35,544 nucleotides of DNA from the NCBI GenBank assembly GCA_005882275.1, contig VBAK01000131.1, positions 1-35,544 of the forward strand. Reading direction: 5' to 3'. The notes beneath the pieces are model-generated. The model was not told the origin of the DNA. It saw nothing but the letters and a program-made list of their open reading frames with translations, and did no database searches. This DNA is from Candidatus Segetimicrobium genomatis. GTDB lineage: Bacteria > Sysuimicrobiota > Sysuimicrobiia > Sysuimicrobiales > Segetimicrobiaceae. Made by a program: the position numbers and the translations under genes. Positions 1 through 8,640 of this stretch are shown one piece after another (the stretch's first letter is position 1; each line of letters opens with the position of its first letter).

Positions 1-765
1 GCCGTCGGGGCAGGCGTAGTTCTGGCTGAAGGTGTGCTCCTCGCCGTCCACGACCGAGATGCCGACGATGCCCTGCCCGAGCTTGAGCGCGGTCTCAACC
101 GAGTCGTTCAACCGGGTCCGGATATCCGGCTTGACCACCAGCCGGTCGACGACGACCTCGATCTGGTGCTTCCGGTTCTTGTCCATGGCGATCTCCGCGC
201 CGAACTCGTGCAGGGTCCCGTCGACGCGGACCCGGGCAAACCCCTGGCGCCGGAGATCGTCGAAGAGCTGCCGGTACTCGCCTTTGCGCCCCCGCACGAT
301 GGGGCCGAGCACGAGGATGCGGGTGCCCTCCGGGAACGCCAGCACGTGGTCCACGATCTGCTCGGGCGTCTGCCGGGTGATCGGCTTCCCGCATTTCGGG
401 CAGTGGGGCACGCCGATCCGCGCGTAGAGGAGGCGCAGGTAGTCGTAGACCTCCGTCACGGTCCCGACGGTGGACCGAGGGTTGCGCGGCGCGCCCTTCT
501 GGTCGATGGAGACCGCGGGGCTCAGCCCCTCGATGTGGTCGACGTCGGGCTTCTCCATCAGGCCCAGGAACTGGCGGGCGTAGGCCGAAAGCGACTCGAC
601 GTATTTGCGCTGCCCTTCCGCGTAGATGGTGTCGAACGCGAGCGAGGACTTCCCGGAGCCGGAGATCCCCGTGAGAACGGCCAGGCGGTCGCGGGGGATC
701 TCGACAGTGATGTTCTGGAGGTTGTGTTCGCGCGCTCCGCGCACGATGATCCGATCGAGAGGCAT
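1..765 (-). CDS. uvrA: UvrA excinuclease ABC subunit A (partial, N-terminal 255 residues)
   Basis: Damage-recognition ATPase of nucleotide excision repair, which acts with UvrB. Only the N-terminal quarter is inside the window; the frame runs off the left edge. The protein begins [19 protein letters not shown] and has the ABC Walker A motif GISGSGKSS near residue 34. The UvrA-typical stretches [19 protein letters not shown] and [17 protein letters not shown] follow, then a CPKCG segment and the UvrB-interaction region. It stops at YACPDG, the start of the first zinc-finger region. The start is the ATG at 765-763, preceded by AGGAAG and a TATAAT 11 bases upstream. It lies 73 bases downstream of the uvrB stop codon on the same strand, so the two repair genes may be co-transcribed as well as having separate promoters. 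Family assignment is firm; full length is about 950 residues in relatives. Confidence 0.97.
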   Translation of the reverse strand, partial: MPLDRIIVRGAREHNLQNITVEIPRDRLAVLTGISGSGKSSLAFDTIYAEGQRKYVESLSAYARQFLGLMEKPDVDHIEGLSPAVSIDQKGAPRNPRSTVGTVTEVYDYLRLLYARIGVPHCPKCGKPITRQTPEQIVDHVLAFPEGTRILVLGPIVRGRKGEYRQLFDDLRRQGFARVRVDGTLHEFGAEIAMDKNRKHQIEVVVDRLVVKPDIRTRLNDSVETALKLGQGIVGISVVDGEEHTFSQNYACPDG

Positions 766-776
766 GACGGCTTCCT

Positions 777-782
777 ATTATA
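777..782 (-). promoter_or_regulatory. -10 hexamer of uvrA promoter
   Basis: A perfect TATAAT (minus strand) sits 11 bases before the uvrA ATG, followed by AGGAAG, which could act as a ribosome-binding site if transcription starts early. No convincing -35 is visible. It is the same arrangement seen before uvrB and polA, with slightly more room. Confidence 0.5.
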
Positions 783-838
783 CTCCTATCGTCCTGTGTC
801 GCCCGCCGCCCTGTCGTGGACCACGTTCGGGGGATGCG

Positions 839-3004
839 CTATCGGGGCCGTCCCCGCCCGACCGGTCCCCGAGGCCCGGGTCTCGCCCCGCCGGGCCGGC
901 CTCCGGCTCCCCGGCTGCCTCGCCGCGCACCGGCGAAGAATGGCTCGCCCATCCCTTTGCGCAGCTCTTGAATCTGGTCCCGCAGCACCGCCGCCTTCTC
1001 GAACTGCAACTCGGCGGCGGCCTTCCGCATCTCGCGTTCCAGGGTTTCGATCGTCCCCTCGAGCTCGGCGGGGCTCAACATCAGCAGGCGGGCGATGTCC
1101 CAGGGGACGCTCGCGCGCTGCTGCTCGGCCAACCCGATCAGTTCCGTCGCGGTGAGGACCTTCCCTTCGCGCTCCTCCCCCGCGCCGTACGAGGCGGGCT
1201 CCTCGGCGACCTCGGCCAGATCGATCAGGTCGCGGATCGGCTTGACGATCGACTGCGGGGTGATCCCGTGCTCTTCATTGTATTGCGTCTGGATCGTCCG
1301 GCGGCGGTTGGTCTCGTCGATCGCCTTGCGCATGGACTCGGTGACCTCATCCGCGTACAGCACGACCCGGCCGGCGATGTTTCGCGCGGCCCGGCCCATT
1401 GTCTGGATCAGGCTGGTCTCCGACCGCAGATAGCCCTCCTTGTCCGCGTCGAGGATGGCCACGAACGACACCTCGGGAAGATCGAGCCCCTCGCGCAAGA
1501 GGTTGATGCCGACGAGGACGTCGTAAGTGCCCAGGCGCAGGTCCTTGAGGATCTGCACGCGCTGGAGCGTCTCCACTTCCGAGTGGAGGTAGTGGACCCG
1601 CAGGCCGAGCTCCTGGAGGTAGTCGGTCAGGTCCTCCGCCATCCGCTTGGTCAGGGTCGTCACGAGGGTGCGCTCGCCCTTGGCGACCTGCGCCTTGATC
1701 TCGCCGATCAGGTCGTCCACCTGCCCGCGGGCCGGCCGCACTTCCACGTGGGGGTCCACCAGCCCGGTCGGCCGCACGATCTGCTCCACCACCTGGCTGC
1801 TGACGCTGAATTCGTACGGCGCGGGGGTGGCGGAGACGAAGACGATCTGGGGCACCAGGGCGTCGAACTCCTCGAACGTGAGCGGGCGGTTGTCGTACGC
1901 CGACGGGAGGCGGAAGCCGAAGTCGACCAGGTTCCTCTTGCGCGCCCGGTCGCCTTCGACCATCCCCCGCACTTGTGGCACGGTCACGTGGGACTCATCG
2001 ATCACAACCAGGAAATCCTTGGGGAAGTAGTCCAGGAGGCATCCCGGGCGCTCCCCCGCCGCGCGGCCGGAGAGGGGGCGAGAGTAGTTCTCAATCCCGG
2101 GGCAGTACCCGACCTCGCGCAGCATCTCCAGGTCGTACTTCGTCCGGAACTCCAGGCGCTGGGCTTCGAGGAGCTTGCCCTGATCCTTGAACCACTGCAC
2201 GCGCTCCCGCAGCTCCGCCTCGATCCGGTCGAGGGCCGCGGCCATCTTCTCGTCGGTCGTCACCCAGTGCTTGGCCGGCCAGATGGCCACGGCGGGCTTC
2301 TCCGCGATGACTTCGGCGGTCAGCGGGTCGACTTCCAGGATCCGCTCGATCTGATCGCCGAAGAGCTGCACCCGCACCGCCCGATCCTCGTAGGCCGGGA
2401 AGATCTCGACGACGTCGCCGCGGACCCGGAACCGGCCCCGGGTGAAGTCGATGTCGTTTCGCTCGTACTGGACGTCCACCAACCGGCGCAGGATCTCGTC
2501 GCGGGACCGGGCCTCGCCGGTGCGCAGGAAGAGCATCACGTCCTGGTAGTCCTCGGGGGACCCCAGGCCATAGATGCACGAGACCGACGCGACCACGATC
2601 ACGTCCCGCCGCTCCATCAGCGCCTTGGTCGAGGCGTGGCGGAGGCGGTCGATCTCGTCGTTGATCGCCGCGTCCTTGGCGATGTACAGGTCGGTCTGGG
2701 GAACGTACGCCTCCGGCTGGTAGTAGTCGTAGTAGGACACGAAGTACCGGACGGCGTTCTCCGGGAAGTACTGCCGGCACTCACCGTAGAGCTGTGCGGC
2801 CAGGGTCTTGTTATGCGCCAGAATCAGGGTCGGGCGCTCAATCTGCTCGATCACGCGACAGACGCTGTAGGTTTTTCCGCTACCCGTTGTCCCCAGCAGT
2901 GTCTGGTAGTGGTCGCCGCGCCGGATCCCCTCGGTGAGTTGGGCGATCGCCTTGGCCTGATCACCGGCCGGGGGTTGATCGGTGACCATCTTGAAGGTGG
3001 GCAT
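839..3004 (-). CDS. uvrB: UvrB excinuclease ABC subunit B
   Basis: Damage-verifying helicase-like subunit of nucleotide excision repair, loaded by UvrA and used by UvrC. Walker A GTTGSGKT is at about residues 38-45. The beta-hairpin region [15 protein letters not shown], the DESH Walker B box ([12 protein letters not shown]) and helicase motifs such as TMGRAARN are all present. A C-terminal UVR domain (about residues 645-680) would contact UvrC. At 721 residues it is longer than the usual 660-680; the excess is a tail after the UVR domain made almost entirely of Gly, Arg and Pro. The ATG at 3004-3002 matches the family start ([16 protein letters not shown]) and lies 8 bases after an extended -10 box, so the mRNA may be leaderless. 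The stop is TAG at 841-839. Confidence 0.98.
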   Translation of the reverse strand: MPTFKMVTDQPPAGDQAKAIAQLTEGIRRGDHYQTLLGTTGSGKTYSVCRVIEQIERPTLILAHNKTLAAQLYGECRQYFPENAVRYFVSYYDYYQPEAYVPQTDLYIAKDAAINDEIDRLRHASTKALMERRDVIVVASVSCIYGLGSPEDYQDVMLFLRTGEARSRDEILRRLVDVQYERNDIDFTRGRFRVRGDVVEIFPAYEDRAVRVQLFGDQIERILEVDPLTAEVIAEKPAVAIWPAKHWVTTDEKMAAALDRIEAELRERVQWFKDQGKLLEAQRLEFRTKYDLEMLREVGYCPGIENYSRPLSGRAAGERPGCLLDYFPKDFLVVIDESHVTVPQVRGMVEGDRARKRNLVDFGFRLPSAYDNRPLTFEEFDALVPQIVFVSATPAPYEFSVSSQVVEQIVRPTGLVDPHVEVRPARGQVDDLIGEIKAQVAKGERTLVTTLTKRMAEDLTDYLQELGLRVHYLHSEVETLQRVQILKDLRLGTYDVLVGINLLREGLDLPEVSFVAILDADKEGYLRSETSLIQTMGRAARNIAGRVVLYADEVTESMRKAIDETNRRRTIQTQYNEEHGITPQSIVKPIRDLIDLAEVAEEPASYGAGEEREGKVLTATELIGLAEQQRASVPWDIARLLMLSPAELEGTIETLEREMRKAAAELQFEKAAVLRDQIQELRKGMGEPFFAGARRGSRGAGGRPGGARPGPRGPVGRGRPR

Positions 3005-3012
3005 AACGATTT

Positions 3013-3021
3013 ATTATAGCA
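3013..3021 (-). promoter_or_regulatory. Extended -10 promoter of uvrB (leaderless configuration)
   Basis: TGCTATAAT reads on the minus strand, with the TATAAT ending 8 bases before the uvrB ATG. RNA polymerase normally initiates about 6-8 bases after the -10, which would place the transcript start at or next to the ATG. No Shine-Dalgarno fits in the gap. The identical nonamer precedes polA. Confidence 0.6.
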
Positions 3022-3065
3022 CGCACCTCGCGGGCGGGACTACCTCACCCCTACAGGATGTAATA

Positions 3066-3111
3066 GGCCAATGAATCTGTCACCCCCTAATGGGCCAGTG
3101 AATCTGTCACC
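3066..3111 (+). repeat. Tandem direct repeat, probable IS end
   Basis: Two 19-base copies of GGCCARTGAATCTGTCACC at 3066-3084 and 3093-3111 differ at one base and are 27 bases apart. Paired GTGACA-type repeats just upstream of a transposase start are typical of one end of ISNCY-like elements. The coding remnant that follows supports that reading. No matching second end is visible in the window. Confidence 0.55.
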
Positions 3112-3119
3112 TTGGGACC

Positions 3120-3209
3120 ATGACCAAGGAGACGATCACGTTGAACAGCAAGGAACAGCAGCGGGGACAGGTCCTGCCACGGGTCCAGGCCGGACTCCTG
3201 ACCGCGACG
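3120..3209 (+). pseudogene. Transposase N-terminal fragment (ISNCY-like), decayed
   Basis: An ATG 8 bases after the second GTGACA-type repeat opens a short reading frame, MTKETITLNSKEQQRGQVLP, continuing with RVQAGLLTATGA. This resembles the N-terminus of ISNCY-type transposases (a KEQQR...VL..V..G.LT pattern before the helix-turn-helix). The similarity ends around 3209, where the sequence enters the 3' end of the neighbouring minus-strand gene. The rest of the transposase (several hundred residues) and the other IS end are absent. The family assignment is from memory of its N-terminal pattern and is uncertain. Confidence 0.4.
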
Positions 3210-3226
3210 GGCGCGCGCGGCGGGGA

Positions 3227-4846
3227 CTACGGCTGGATCGGGAGTTGCGCTCCGACCGTCGCCGGGGCTGTCGGGGGCTGCTCCGCGTGGCGGGCCACGA
3301 CGGAGAGCGGGACCGTCCCGCTGATACCGCCGCTCTCCGCCCTCAGGACCCCTGTTCCCGCGATCTCACCCACCCGGACAACGCCCGCGGCCGTCACCGT
3401 GACGAGCTGCGGCTGCGCCGTGACGCGGACGGGCTGAGGCGGGACGACGGGGTTGCCCTGAGCGTCGACGCCGATGATCGAAAGCGGAGCGGTTGCACCG
3501 GTGACGAGCCGAAGCGGTTGGTTGGAGTTGAGCACCAGGCGGACCGCCGGGCCGGGCACCGCGGAACTGTAGAAGAGTAGCGCATCGGCCACCCGGCGCT
3601 CGTGTCCATCGGACGGAGAATTCACCACGGTCGCATGCGGCCGGCCGGGAAGGCGGACCACCATGGTCGCCGACCCGCCGCTGTCGAACGCCATCGCCTC
3701 GGAGGCGCCCAGCCAATTCATGTATGCGGCGAGTTGCGGCTGCGTGAGCCCGATACTGAGTCGCGGCTGGCGGCCGTCGACTTCCACCAGGATCACCGTA
3801 TGGCCGTCCTTGAGGATGCCCAGCGCGGTCACCGGATACCGCACGTTGCGTTCCCTTGGTGAGGGGGGATGGGGATCGTTGACCACCAGTCCACACTGGA
3901 CCAGAACGGGCCCGCCGCCGATGGCAGCGCGCAACTCATGCCAGTCCGGGTCCGTCGTGAGATTCACCTGGAGCGCTGTGCCGGCCGGTGCATTGTCCCG
4001 GATCCACTTCGCCGCCGTCCTGCCGCGCCCGACGAGGAGGATCTCTCCCGCAGGAAAGGGCGCGTAAAACGCCTGCTGGGGCCAGATCTGCTTCACCGTG
4101 TAGAGGCCTGGAGTCTCCGCCCCTGGCGCCCCCCCGGCCTTCCCGGGTCCCACGAGGTTGCCGGGCGGGTCTGCGGGCGCGAGCTCCGCGACTACCTGGC
4201 GCATCCCGGGTTCGGGCACCGGGGCCCCATACCCCAGGGCGTCGGAGATGACCGTGAGCCCGTCGGAAGGAAGACCCGCGTTGTATCCCGCGAGCGCGTG
4301 CGACTCCCCCGTCCTGGACAGCACCACGGTCCCGGTCCACTTGAACCGGTCGATCCGGAGGCGCCCATCCTTTCTCATGGCGAACGCGACCCATGCTGTC
4401 GGACTGCGCAGGAGCTGGCCGTCCCGCACGACGATGTTGAGGGGCATCCCGGAACCGCGGATGTCGAAGAAGTCGCCGTTGACACCGGCGATCGCACCGC
4501 TGCGGGCGACCATCGAGGAGACGGTTTCGTCGTCGCTCATGAGGCGGTTGTGGGCGAGCCCGGCCCCCGCGCGCACCGTCGGATTGCTCAGGTCAACGCT
4601 GAGGTGGTGGACGTTCAGCGGCCCGGCCGCGGTGCCGACCTTGAAGTGGCTGTAGAGGATGCCCGAGGCGACCGGAACCGTGAAGCCGGACGACGAGAAG
4701 ACCGCAGGCCAGAAGTCGAGGGATTGCGCCAGACCGGGTCCGGCGGGCACGCAGAGAAATACCGCGACGCAGGCCCAGATGGCGTGGCGGCGGCTACGGT
4801 TAATGATGCCTGGTGCACGTCCGGCCGATGCTCCCCTCACTTGCAT
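3227..4846 (-). CDS. Secreted phosphodiester glycosidase (NAGPA) domain protein
   Basis: Predicted exported protein with a NAGPA-type phosphodiester glycosidase domain; related bacterial proteins act on exopolysaccharide or cell-surface glycans, and the substrate here is unknown. Family blocks seen in order: GVNGDFFDIRGSG, AIGGGPVLV, RYPVTALGI with VEVDGRQPRLSIGLTQPQL, the MAFDSGGSATMV box, and VNSPSDGHERRVADAL. About 85 C-terminal residues look like a bacterial Ig-like (Big) domain ending in a Pro-rich tail. I chose the ATG at 4846-4844: it follows GGGGGAAG at good spacing and gives a basic n-region (NRSRRH), a hydrophobic core and a Gly-Leu-Ala-Gln cleavage site. A GTG at 4906 would add 20 residues and cannot be excluded. 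Monocistronic, with the IS remnant abutting its stop codon. Confidence 0.85.
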   Translation of the reverse strand: MQVRGASAGRAPGIINRSRRHAIWACVAVFLCVPAGPGLAQSLDFWPAVFSSSGFTVPVASGILYSHFKVGTAAGPLNVHHLSVDLSNPTVRAGAGLAHNRLMSDDETVSSMVARSGAIAGVNGDFFDIRGSGMPLNIVVRDGQLLRSPTAWVAFAMRKDGRLRIDRFKWTGTVVLSRTGESHALAGYNAGLPSDGLTVISDALGYGAPVPEPGMRQVVAELAPADPPGNLVGPGKAGGAPGAETPGLYTVKQIWPQQAFYAPFPAGEILLVGRGRTAAKWIRDNAPAGTALQVNLTTDPDWHELRAAIGGGPVLVQCGLVVNDPHPPSPRERNVRYPVTALGILKDGHTVILVEVDGRQPRLSIGLTQPQLAAYMNWLGASEAMAFDSGGSATMVVRLPGRPHATVVNSPSDGHERRVADALLFYSSAVPGPAVRLVLNSNQPLRLVTGATAPLSIIGVDAQGNPVVPPQPVRVTAQPQLVTVTAAGVVRVGEIAGTGVLRAESGGISGTVPLSVVARHAEQPPTAPATVGAQLPIQP

Positions 4847-4935
4847 GTAATCTTCCCCCGCCCGAGCGGCGCGAAACCGGGCTCCCCTCACCCATGTGCA
4901 CTTCACCTTAAATGATAGATCGAACCATTCTATAT

Positions 4936-4954
4936 GGGATACCGGGGGATTCCC
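4936..4954. other. Small hairpin in coaE/NAGPA intergenic region
   Basis: GGGATACC and GGATTCCC form an inverted repeat with one mismatch and a 3-base loop. It lies 47 bases past the coaE stop. There is no U-tract on either strand, so a terminator role is only possible. Confidence 0.3.
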
Positions 4955-5001
4955 TAAGGTAGAGGCGGGAAATCACGGAGCGCGCGCTAACTACGATCCG
5001 G

Positions 5002-5637
5002 CTATCGAGGGTGCTTCCGAATCGCTTCCCACACGGCTCGAACCTGCCCGCGGGTGCGGTCGGGGGAGCCGTTGTTGTCGATGACCCAGTCGGCGCGGGC
5101 CACCTTGTCCCGGAGCGGCACCTGGGCCCTCATGCGGCGCCGGGCCTCCTCGGGCGAGAGGCCGTCCCGGGCGGCCAGGCGGCCCACCCGGACGTCGTCG
5201 GACGCATCGGCGACGACGATCCCGTCAAGACCAAGGTCACCCCCGTCGGTCGTATCGAGCAGCAGGGGGATGTCCAGAACGATCACCTCCACCCCCGGGG
5301 TGGCGGCGAGACGGGCGGCCTCTTCCGCCATCCGCCGGCGGATATGGGGGTGGGTCAAGGCGTTCAGCCGAAGGCGGGCGGACGCGTCCGCGAACACCCG
5401 GGCGGCCAGCGCCTTGCGGTCGATCGTCCCGTCCCCGCGGAGAATGCTCCGGCCGAAAGCCTCGACCACGCCCTCGTAGGCCGCCCCGCCCGGTGCAATG
5501 ACCTCCCGCGCGATCGCGTCGGCATCCACCACCGCCGCCCCCAGTTCCCGGAAGCACTGCGCCACGAGGCTCTTGCCGCTGGCGATCCCGCCGGTCAGTC
5601 CGATCCGCAGGGGCCGAGGGTCACGCGACGTCGACAA
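5002..5637 (-). CDS. coaE: Dephospho-CoA kinase
   Basis: Last step of coenzyme A synthesis: ATP-dependent phosphorylation of dephospho-CoA at the ribose 3'-hydroxyl. The P-loop GLTGGIASGKS lies near the N-terminus, followed by VVDADAIAREV (substrate Asp), LTHPHIRRRM, the VIVLDIPLLLDT block and a C-terminal VIDNNGS motif. Length is about 211 residues, normal for CoaE. No ATG or GTG gives a sensible N-terminus, because any farther-upstream start would lie deep inside polA. The likely start is the TTG at 5637-5635, overlapping the last 17 bases of polA, which implies translational coupling. The stop is TAG at 5004-5002. A TTG start and the overlap suggest lower output than polA. Confidence 0.93.
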   Translation of the reverse strand: MSTSRDPRPLRIGLTGGIASGKSLVAQCFRELGAAVVDADAIAREVIAPGGAAYEGVVEAFGRSILRGDGTIDRKALAARVFADASARLRLNALTHPHIRRRMAEEAARLAATPGVEVIVLDIPLLLDTTDGGDLGLDGIVVADASDDVRVGRLAARDGLSPEEARRRMRAQVPLRDKVARADWVIDNNGSPDRTRGQVRAVWEAIRKHPR

Positions 5638-8266
5638 GGTCTTGCCAGTTGGGGCCGCAGGCGACGCTGACGGCGAGCGGCGCGGCCAGCCGGTAGGCCC
5701 GCTCCATGATCTCGCGGATCCGGGGCGCGACGTCCGGCACCAGGGCTTCGGGCAGCTCGAACAGCAGCTCATCGTGGATCTGCAAAATCATCTCCAGCCC
5801 CGGGGTCGCCGGCAGCAGGTCGCGGTGGATCCGCAGCATCGCGATCTTGATGATGTCCGCGGCCGTCCCCTGGATCGGCGCATTGATGGCGTTTCGCTCC
5901 GCGGCCTCCCGGATGACGCGGTTGCGGCTCAGGATGTCGGGCAGGTAGCGGCGCCGGTTGAGGAGGGTCGTGACGTACCCCTGCCGGCGCGCCAGGTCGA
6001 CGGTCGTCCGCGTATACTCCTGGACCCGAGGATACCGCGCGAAGTAGGTGTCCATGAACCGCTGGGCCTCCGCGCGGCCGATGCCCAGCTGGGAGGCGAG
6101 CCCGAAGTCGCTGATCCCGTAGGCGATGCCGTAGTTGAAGACCTTGGCCTGCCGCCGCATCTCCGGGGTGACGCCGTCCGGCGCCACGCCGAACACCTCG
6201 GCCGCGGTGACCGTGTGGATGTCCTCCCCGCGCCGGAAGGCGTCGAGCAGACCCGGGTCGCCGGTGACGTGCGCGAGCACGCGCAGCTCGATCTGGTCGT
6301 AATCCGCCGACAGGAGGACGTGTCCGGGCCGCCCCGCGACGAACGTCCGGCGGATCTGCCGGCCGACGTCGGTGCGGATGGGGATGTTCTGGAGGTTCGG
6401 GTCCGTGGTGACCAGACGGCCCGTGCTGGCGATGGTCTGGTTGAACGTCGTGTGCACCCGCCCCGTGCGCGGGTCGATCATGTCCGGCAGGACGTCGACG
6501 TAGGTGCTGAGCAGCTTGCTGAGCTCGCGGTGCTCGAGGATCCGGGCCACCACCTCGTGCTGCGGCGCCAGCTGTTCCAGCACCTCGGCGTCGGTCGAAA
6601 ATCCCGTCTTGGTCCGCTTGAGGGGCGGAAGCTGGAGCTTCTCGAACAGGACAAACGCCAGCTGCTTGGGCGACCCGATGTTGAACTCGGTGCCGGCCAG
6701 GCGGTAGATCTCCCCGGTCAGCGCGTCGATGCGCTCCCGCAGGGTCACGGATAGGGCGCGCAGCGCGGCCACGTCGATGGCGACGCCGACGGTCTCCATG
6801 CGCGCGAGCACGGCGACCAGCGGCATCTCGATCTCCCGGTAGAGGGGGAGGAGTTCGCGCTCCTGGAGTCGCGCTTCGAGGACCTCGGCGAGGCGGCCGG
6901 CGAGATCGGCGCGTTCGGCCGCGGCCTCCTCCGGCGCCCGCCCCAGCGACAGCGCGTCGTCCTTGGCATCTTCCCCGTCCACCAGCCGCCACCCCAGGAA
7001 CTGCCACGCTGCGCTCTCGAGTGTGTGGGTGCGCTTGCCGGGATCGAGCAGGTAGGACGCGAGCGACACGTCGAACGCGAACCCATTGGGATGCAGCCCG
7101 GCTCCCTCGAGGAGCAGGCGATCGCGCTTGGCGTCTTCGCTCTGCTTCGGGAGGCCCTCCCGCTCCAGGACGTCGGCCAGCGCTCGCGGAATGCCGGCCT
7201 CCACCGGGACGTATGCCCCCTCGCCCGTCCTGGTCGAGACGGCGAGACCCTGGAGCGGGGCCGTGAGGGGATGCCCGGGGCCCGCGACCGGGGCGATCGC
7301 CAGGCGCGCCGCCTCCGCCAGCAGCGGCGGGAGACCGTCCGCGGCAATGGTGCGGTAGGTGCCGCGGCTCTGCGGCGCGGGCGCTTCGACGCCCAGGCGC
7401 TCCAGCAGCGTCTTGAACTCCAGGGTGGTGAACAGCGCCTTGACCTGGTCGCGGTCCGGGGGCCGGCGCCGCAGGAACTCCGGATCGAGCCGGACGTTGT
7501 CGAGGTCGGTCACGATCGTCGCCAGGTGCTTGCTCGCCAGAATCTGCTCCCGGTGCTCCCTGAGCCGCTCCCGCAGCTTCGCCTCGCGGATGTCGCCGAC
7601 CCCGTTCAGCAGCGCCTCCACGGAGCCGTACTGGCCGAGCAGGCGGCCCGCGGTCTTCTCCCCCACCCCGGGCACGCCGGGGATGTTGTCGGTGGTGTCA
7701 CCCTTCAGGCTCTTCAGATCGGGAATCTGCCGCGGGGCGATCCCGAATCGCTCCCGCACCGCCGGCTCATCGTAGACCGTGGTTTCCGTGATGCCGCGGG
7801 AGGTCATCATCACCCGCGTGTGGGGCGAGATCAACTGGAGCGCGTCCAGATCCCCCGTCACGATCAAGACGTCGATGCCCTGCGCCTCCGCCTGCCGCGT
7901 CAGCGCGCCGATGACGTCGTCGGCCTCGAACCCGGCCACCTCGAAGACCGGCAGCTGCAGCGCCTCGACCACCTCTTTGGCCAGGCCGACCTGGGGGCGG
8001 AGATCGTCCGGCATCTTGCGCCGGGTGGCCTTGTACTCCGGGTAGGCTTCGTGCCGGAAGGTCGGCCCGGGCCTGTCGAAGGCAACCGCGACGTACTCGG
8101 GCGACTCCTCCTCCAGCACCTTGAGCAGCATCGTGGTGAAACCATACACGGCGTTGGTGGGTTGGCCGTCGCTCGTCGTGAAATACGGAAGCGCGTAGAA
8201 CGCCCGGTAGACGAGACCGTTGGCATCGATGAGGACGAGGAGGGGCCGGCCGGAGCGAGCGGGCAT
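5621..8266 (-). CDS. polA: DNA polymerase I
   Basis: Family A polymerase for Okazaki-fragment processing and repair synthesis, 881 residues. The N-terminal 5'-nuclease domain (to about residue 290) has LIDANGLVYRAFYAL, GFEADDVIG, TGDLDALQL and GDTTDNIPGVPGVGEKTA. The central 3'-5' exonuclease fold is kept in length but has lost its acidic motifs: there is no D-x-E in motif I, and the Tyr of motif III is gone, so proofreading is probably absent as in Taq. Polymerase motif A SADYDQIELR (Asp 655), O-helix RRQAKVFNYGIAYG and motif C QIHDELL (Asp 832) are intact. The O-helix residue equivalent to E. coli Phe762 is Tyr (about 712). It starts with ATG at 8266-8264, 9 bases after an extended -10, and overlaps coaE downstream. 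Confidence 0.98.
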   Translation of the reverse strand: MPARSGRPLLVLIDANGLVYRAFYALPYFTTSDGQPTNAVYGFTTMLLKVLEEESPEYVAVAFDRPGPTFRHEAYPEYKATRRKMPDDLRPQVGLAKEVVEALQLPVFEVAGFEADDVIGALTRQAEAQGIDVLIVTGDLDALQLISPHTRVMMTSRGITETTVYDEPAVRERFGIAPRQIPDLKSLKGDTTDNIPGVPGVGEKTAGRLLGQYGSVEALLNGVGDIREAKLRERLREHREQILASKHLATIVTDLDNVRLDPEFLRRRPPDRDQVKALFTTLEFKTLLERLGVEAPAPQSRGTYRTIAADGLPPLLAEAARLAIAPVAGPGHPLTAPLQGLAVSTRTGEGAYVPVEAGIPRALADVLEREGLPKQSEDAKRDRLLLEGAGLHPNGFAFDVSLASYLLDPGKRTHTLESAAWQFLGWRLVDGEDAKDDALSLGRAPEEAAAERADLAGRLAEVLEARLQERELLPLYREIEMPLVAVLARMETVGVAIDVAALRALSVTLRERIDALTGEIYRLAGTEFNIGSPKQLAFVLFEKLQLPPLKRTKTGFSTDAEVLEQLAPQHEVVARILEHRELSKLLSTYVDVLPDMIDPRTGRVHTTFNQTIASTGRLVTTDPNLQNIPIRTDVGRQIRRTFVAGRPGHVLLSADYDQIELRVLAHVTGDPGLLDAFRRGEDIHTVTAAEVFGVAPDGVTPEMRRQAKVFNYGIAYGISDFGLASQLGIGRAEAQRFMDTYFARYPRVQEYTRTTVDLARRQGYVTTLLNRRRYLPDILSRNRVIREAAERNAINAPIQGTAADIIKIAMLRIHRDLLPATPGLEMILQIHDELLFELPEALVPDVAPRIREIMERAYRLAAPLAVSVACGPNWQDLVDVA

Positions 8267-8275
8267 CTCGGGACG

Positions 8276-8284
8276 ATTATAGCA
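8276..8284 (-). promoter_or_regulatory. Extended -10 promoter of polA (leaderless configuration)
   Basis: TGCTATAAT on the minus strand, identical to the element before uvrB, ends 9 bases before the polA ATG. The spacing predicts transcription starting at or a base or two before the start codon. No -35 consensus or Shine-Dalgarno is seen. Confidence 0.6.
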
Positions 8285-8354
8285 TGCACCGGCCGGCGCT
8301 CTTGCGCGCTGCGCTCGCCCCTGCTAGGAGGCCCCCGGCACATCGCGGCGGAGT

Positions 8355-8442
8355 GCTGCCGGCATTGGCAGACGATGGGACAAACTGCCGGTGCTCTTGC
8401 CCCCGGCGCCTCAAGTCCCATCGAGGCTCCTGCACCGGCAGC
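8355..8442 (+). ncRNA. Potential structured RNA element with pseudoknot and alternative pairing
   Basis: This gene-free stretch between polA and the first peptide gene contains several perfect complementarities. An outer stem TGCCGGTGC (8386-8394) pairs with GCACCGGCA (8432-8440). An inner stem GCCTC (8408-8412) pairs with GAGGC (8423-8427). The inner loop GTCCCATC (8415-8422) is complementary to GATGGGAC (8374-8381), outside the outer stem, which would make a pseudoknot. GCTGCCGG (8355-8362) can alternatively pair with CCGGCAGC (8435-8442), competing with the outer stem. That is the layout of a switchable leader, but I cannot match it to a known riboswitch class. Strand is assumed from the downstream peptide gene. 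Chance pairing in GC-rich DNA remains possible. Confidence 0.35.
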
Positions 8443-8516
8443 AATCATTTCAGAGTGCATATCAGTTGCTATCCCGGTGGTAGTAGGGGCTTTTCCCAGG
8501 TGCCTTAAGGGTTTTA

Positions 8517-8563
8517 CCTGATTTAATCATAGGGGCTTTCCAGTAGTATCCTCTAGCTGTGAC
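8517..8563 (+). promoter_or_regulatory. Conserved upstream block, copy 1 (peptide 1)
   Basis: Starts CCTGATT, then an AT..GGGG.TTT.CA core, TATCCTCTA and GTGAC. It aligns with a 45-base block upstream of the second peptide gene (9384-9428), although most of the surrounding sequence does not. TATCCT could be a -10. A shorter internal repeat, TAGGGGCTTTTCC (8484-8496), resembles the TAGGGGCTTTCC at 8530-8541 inside this block and may be another regulator site. Confidence 0.5.
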
Positions 8564-8640
8564 GGCAAAATGCGCGAGAATCCGCCGGTATAGCGCACAT
8601 TCGTTCGCATCAGTGACTCTTCCGGGAGGAGGGAACTGTT

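Noticed and set aside
34..3019. Long plus-strand frames antisense to uvrA and uvrB
   Set aside because: High-GC shadow frames with Arg/Ala/Gly-rich, low-information products opposite well-conserved genes.
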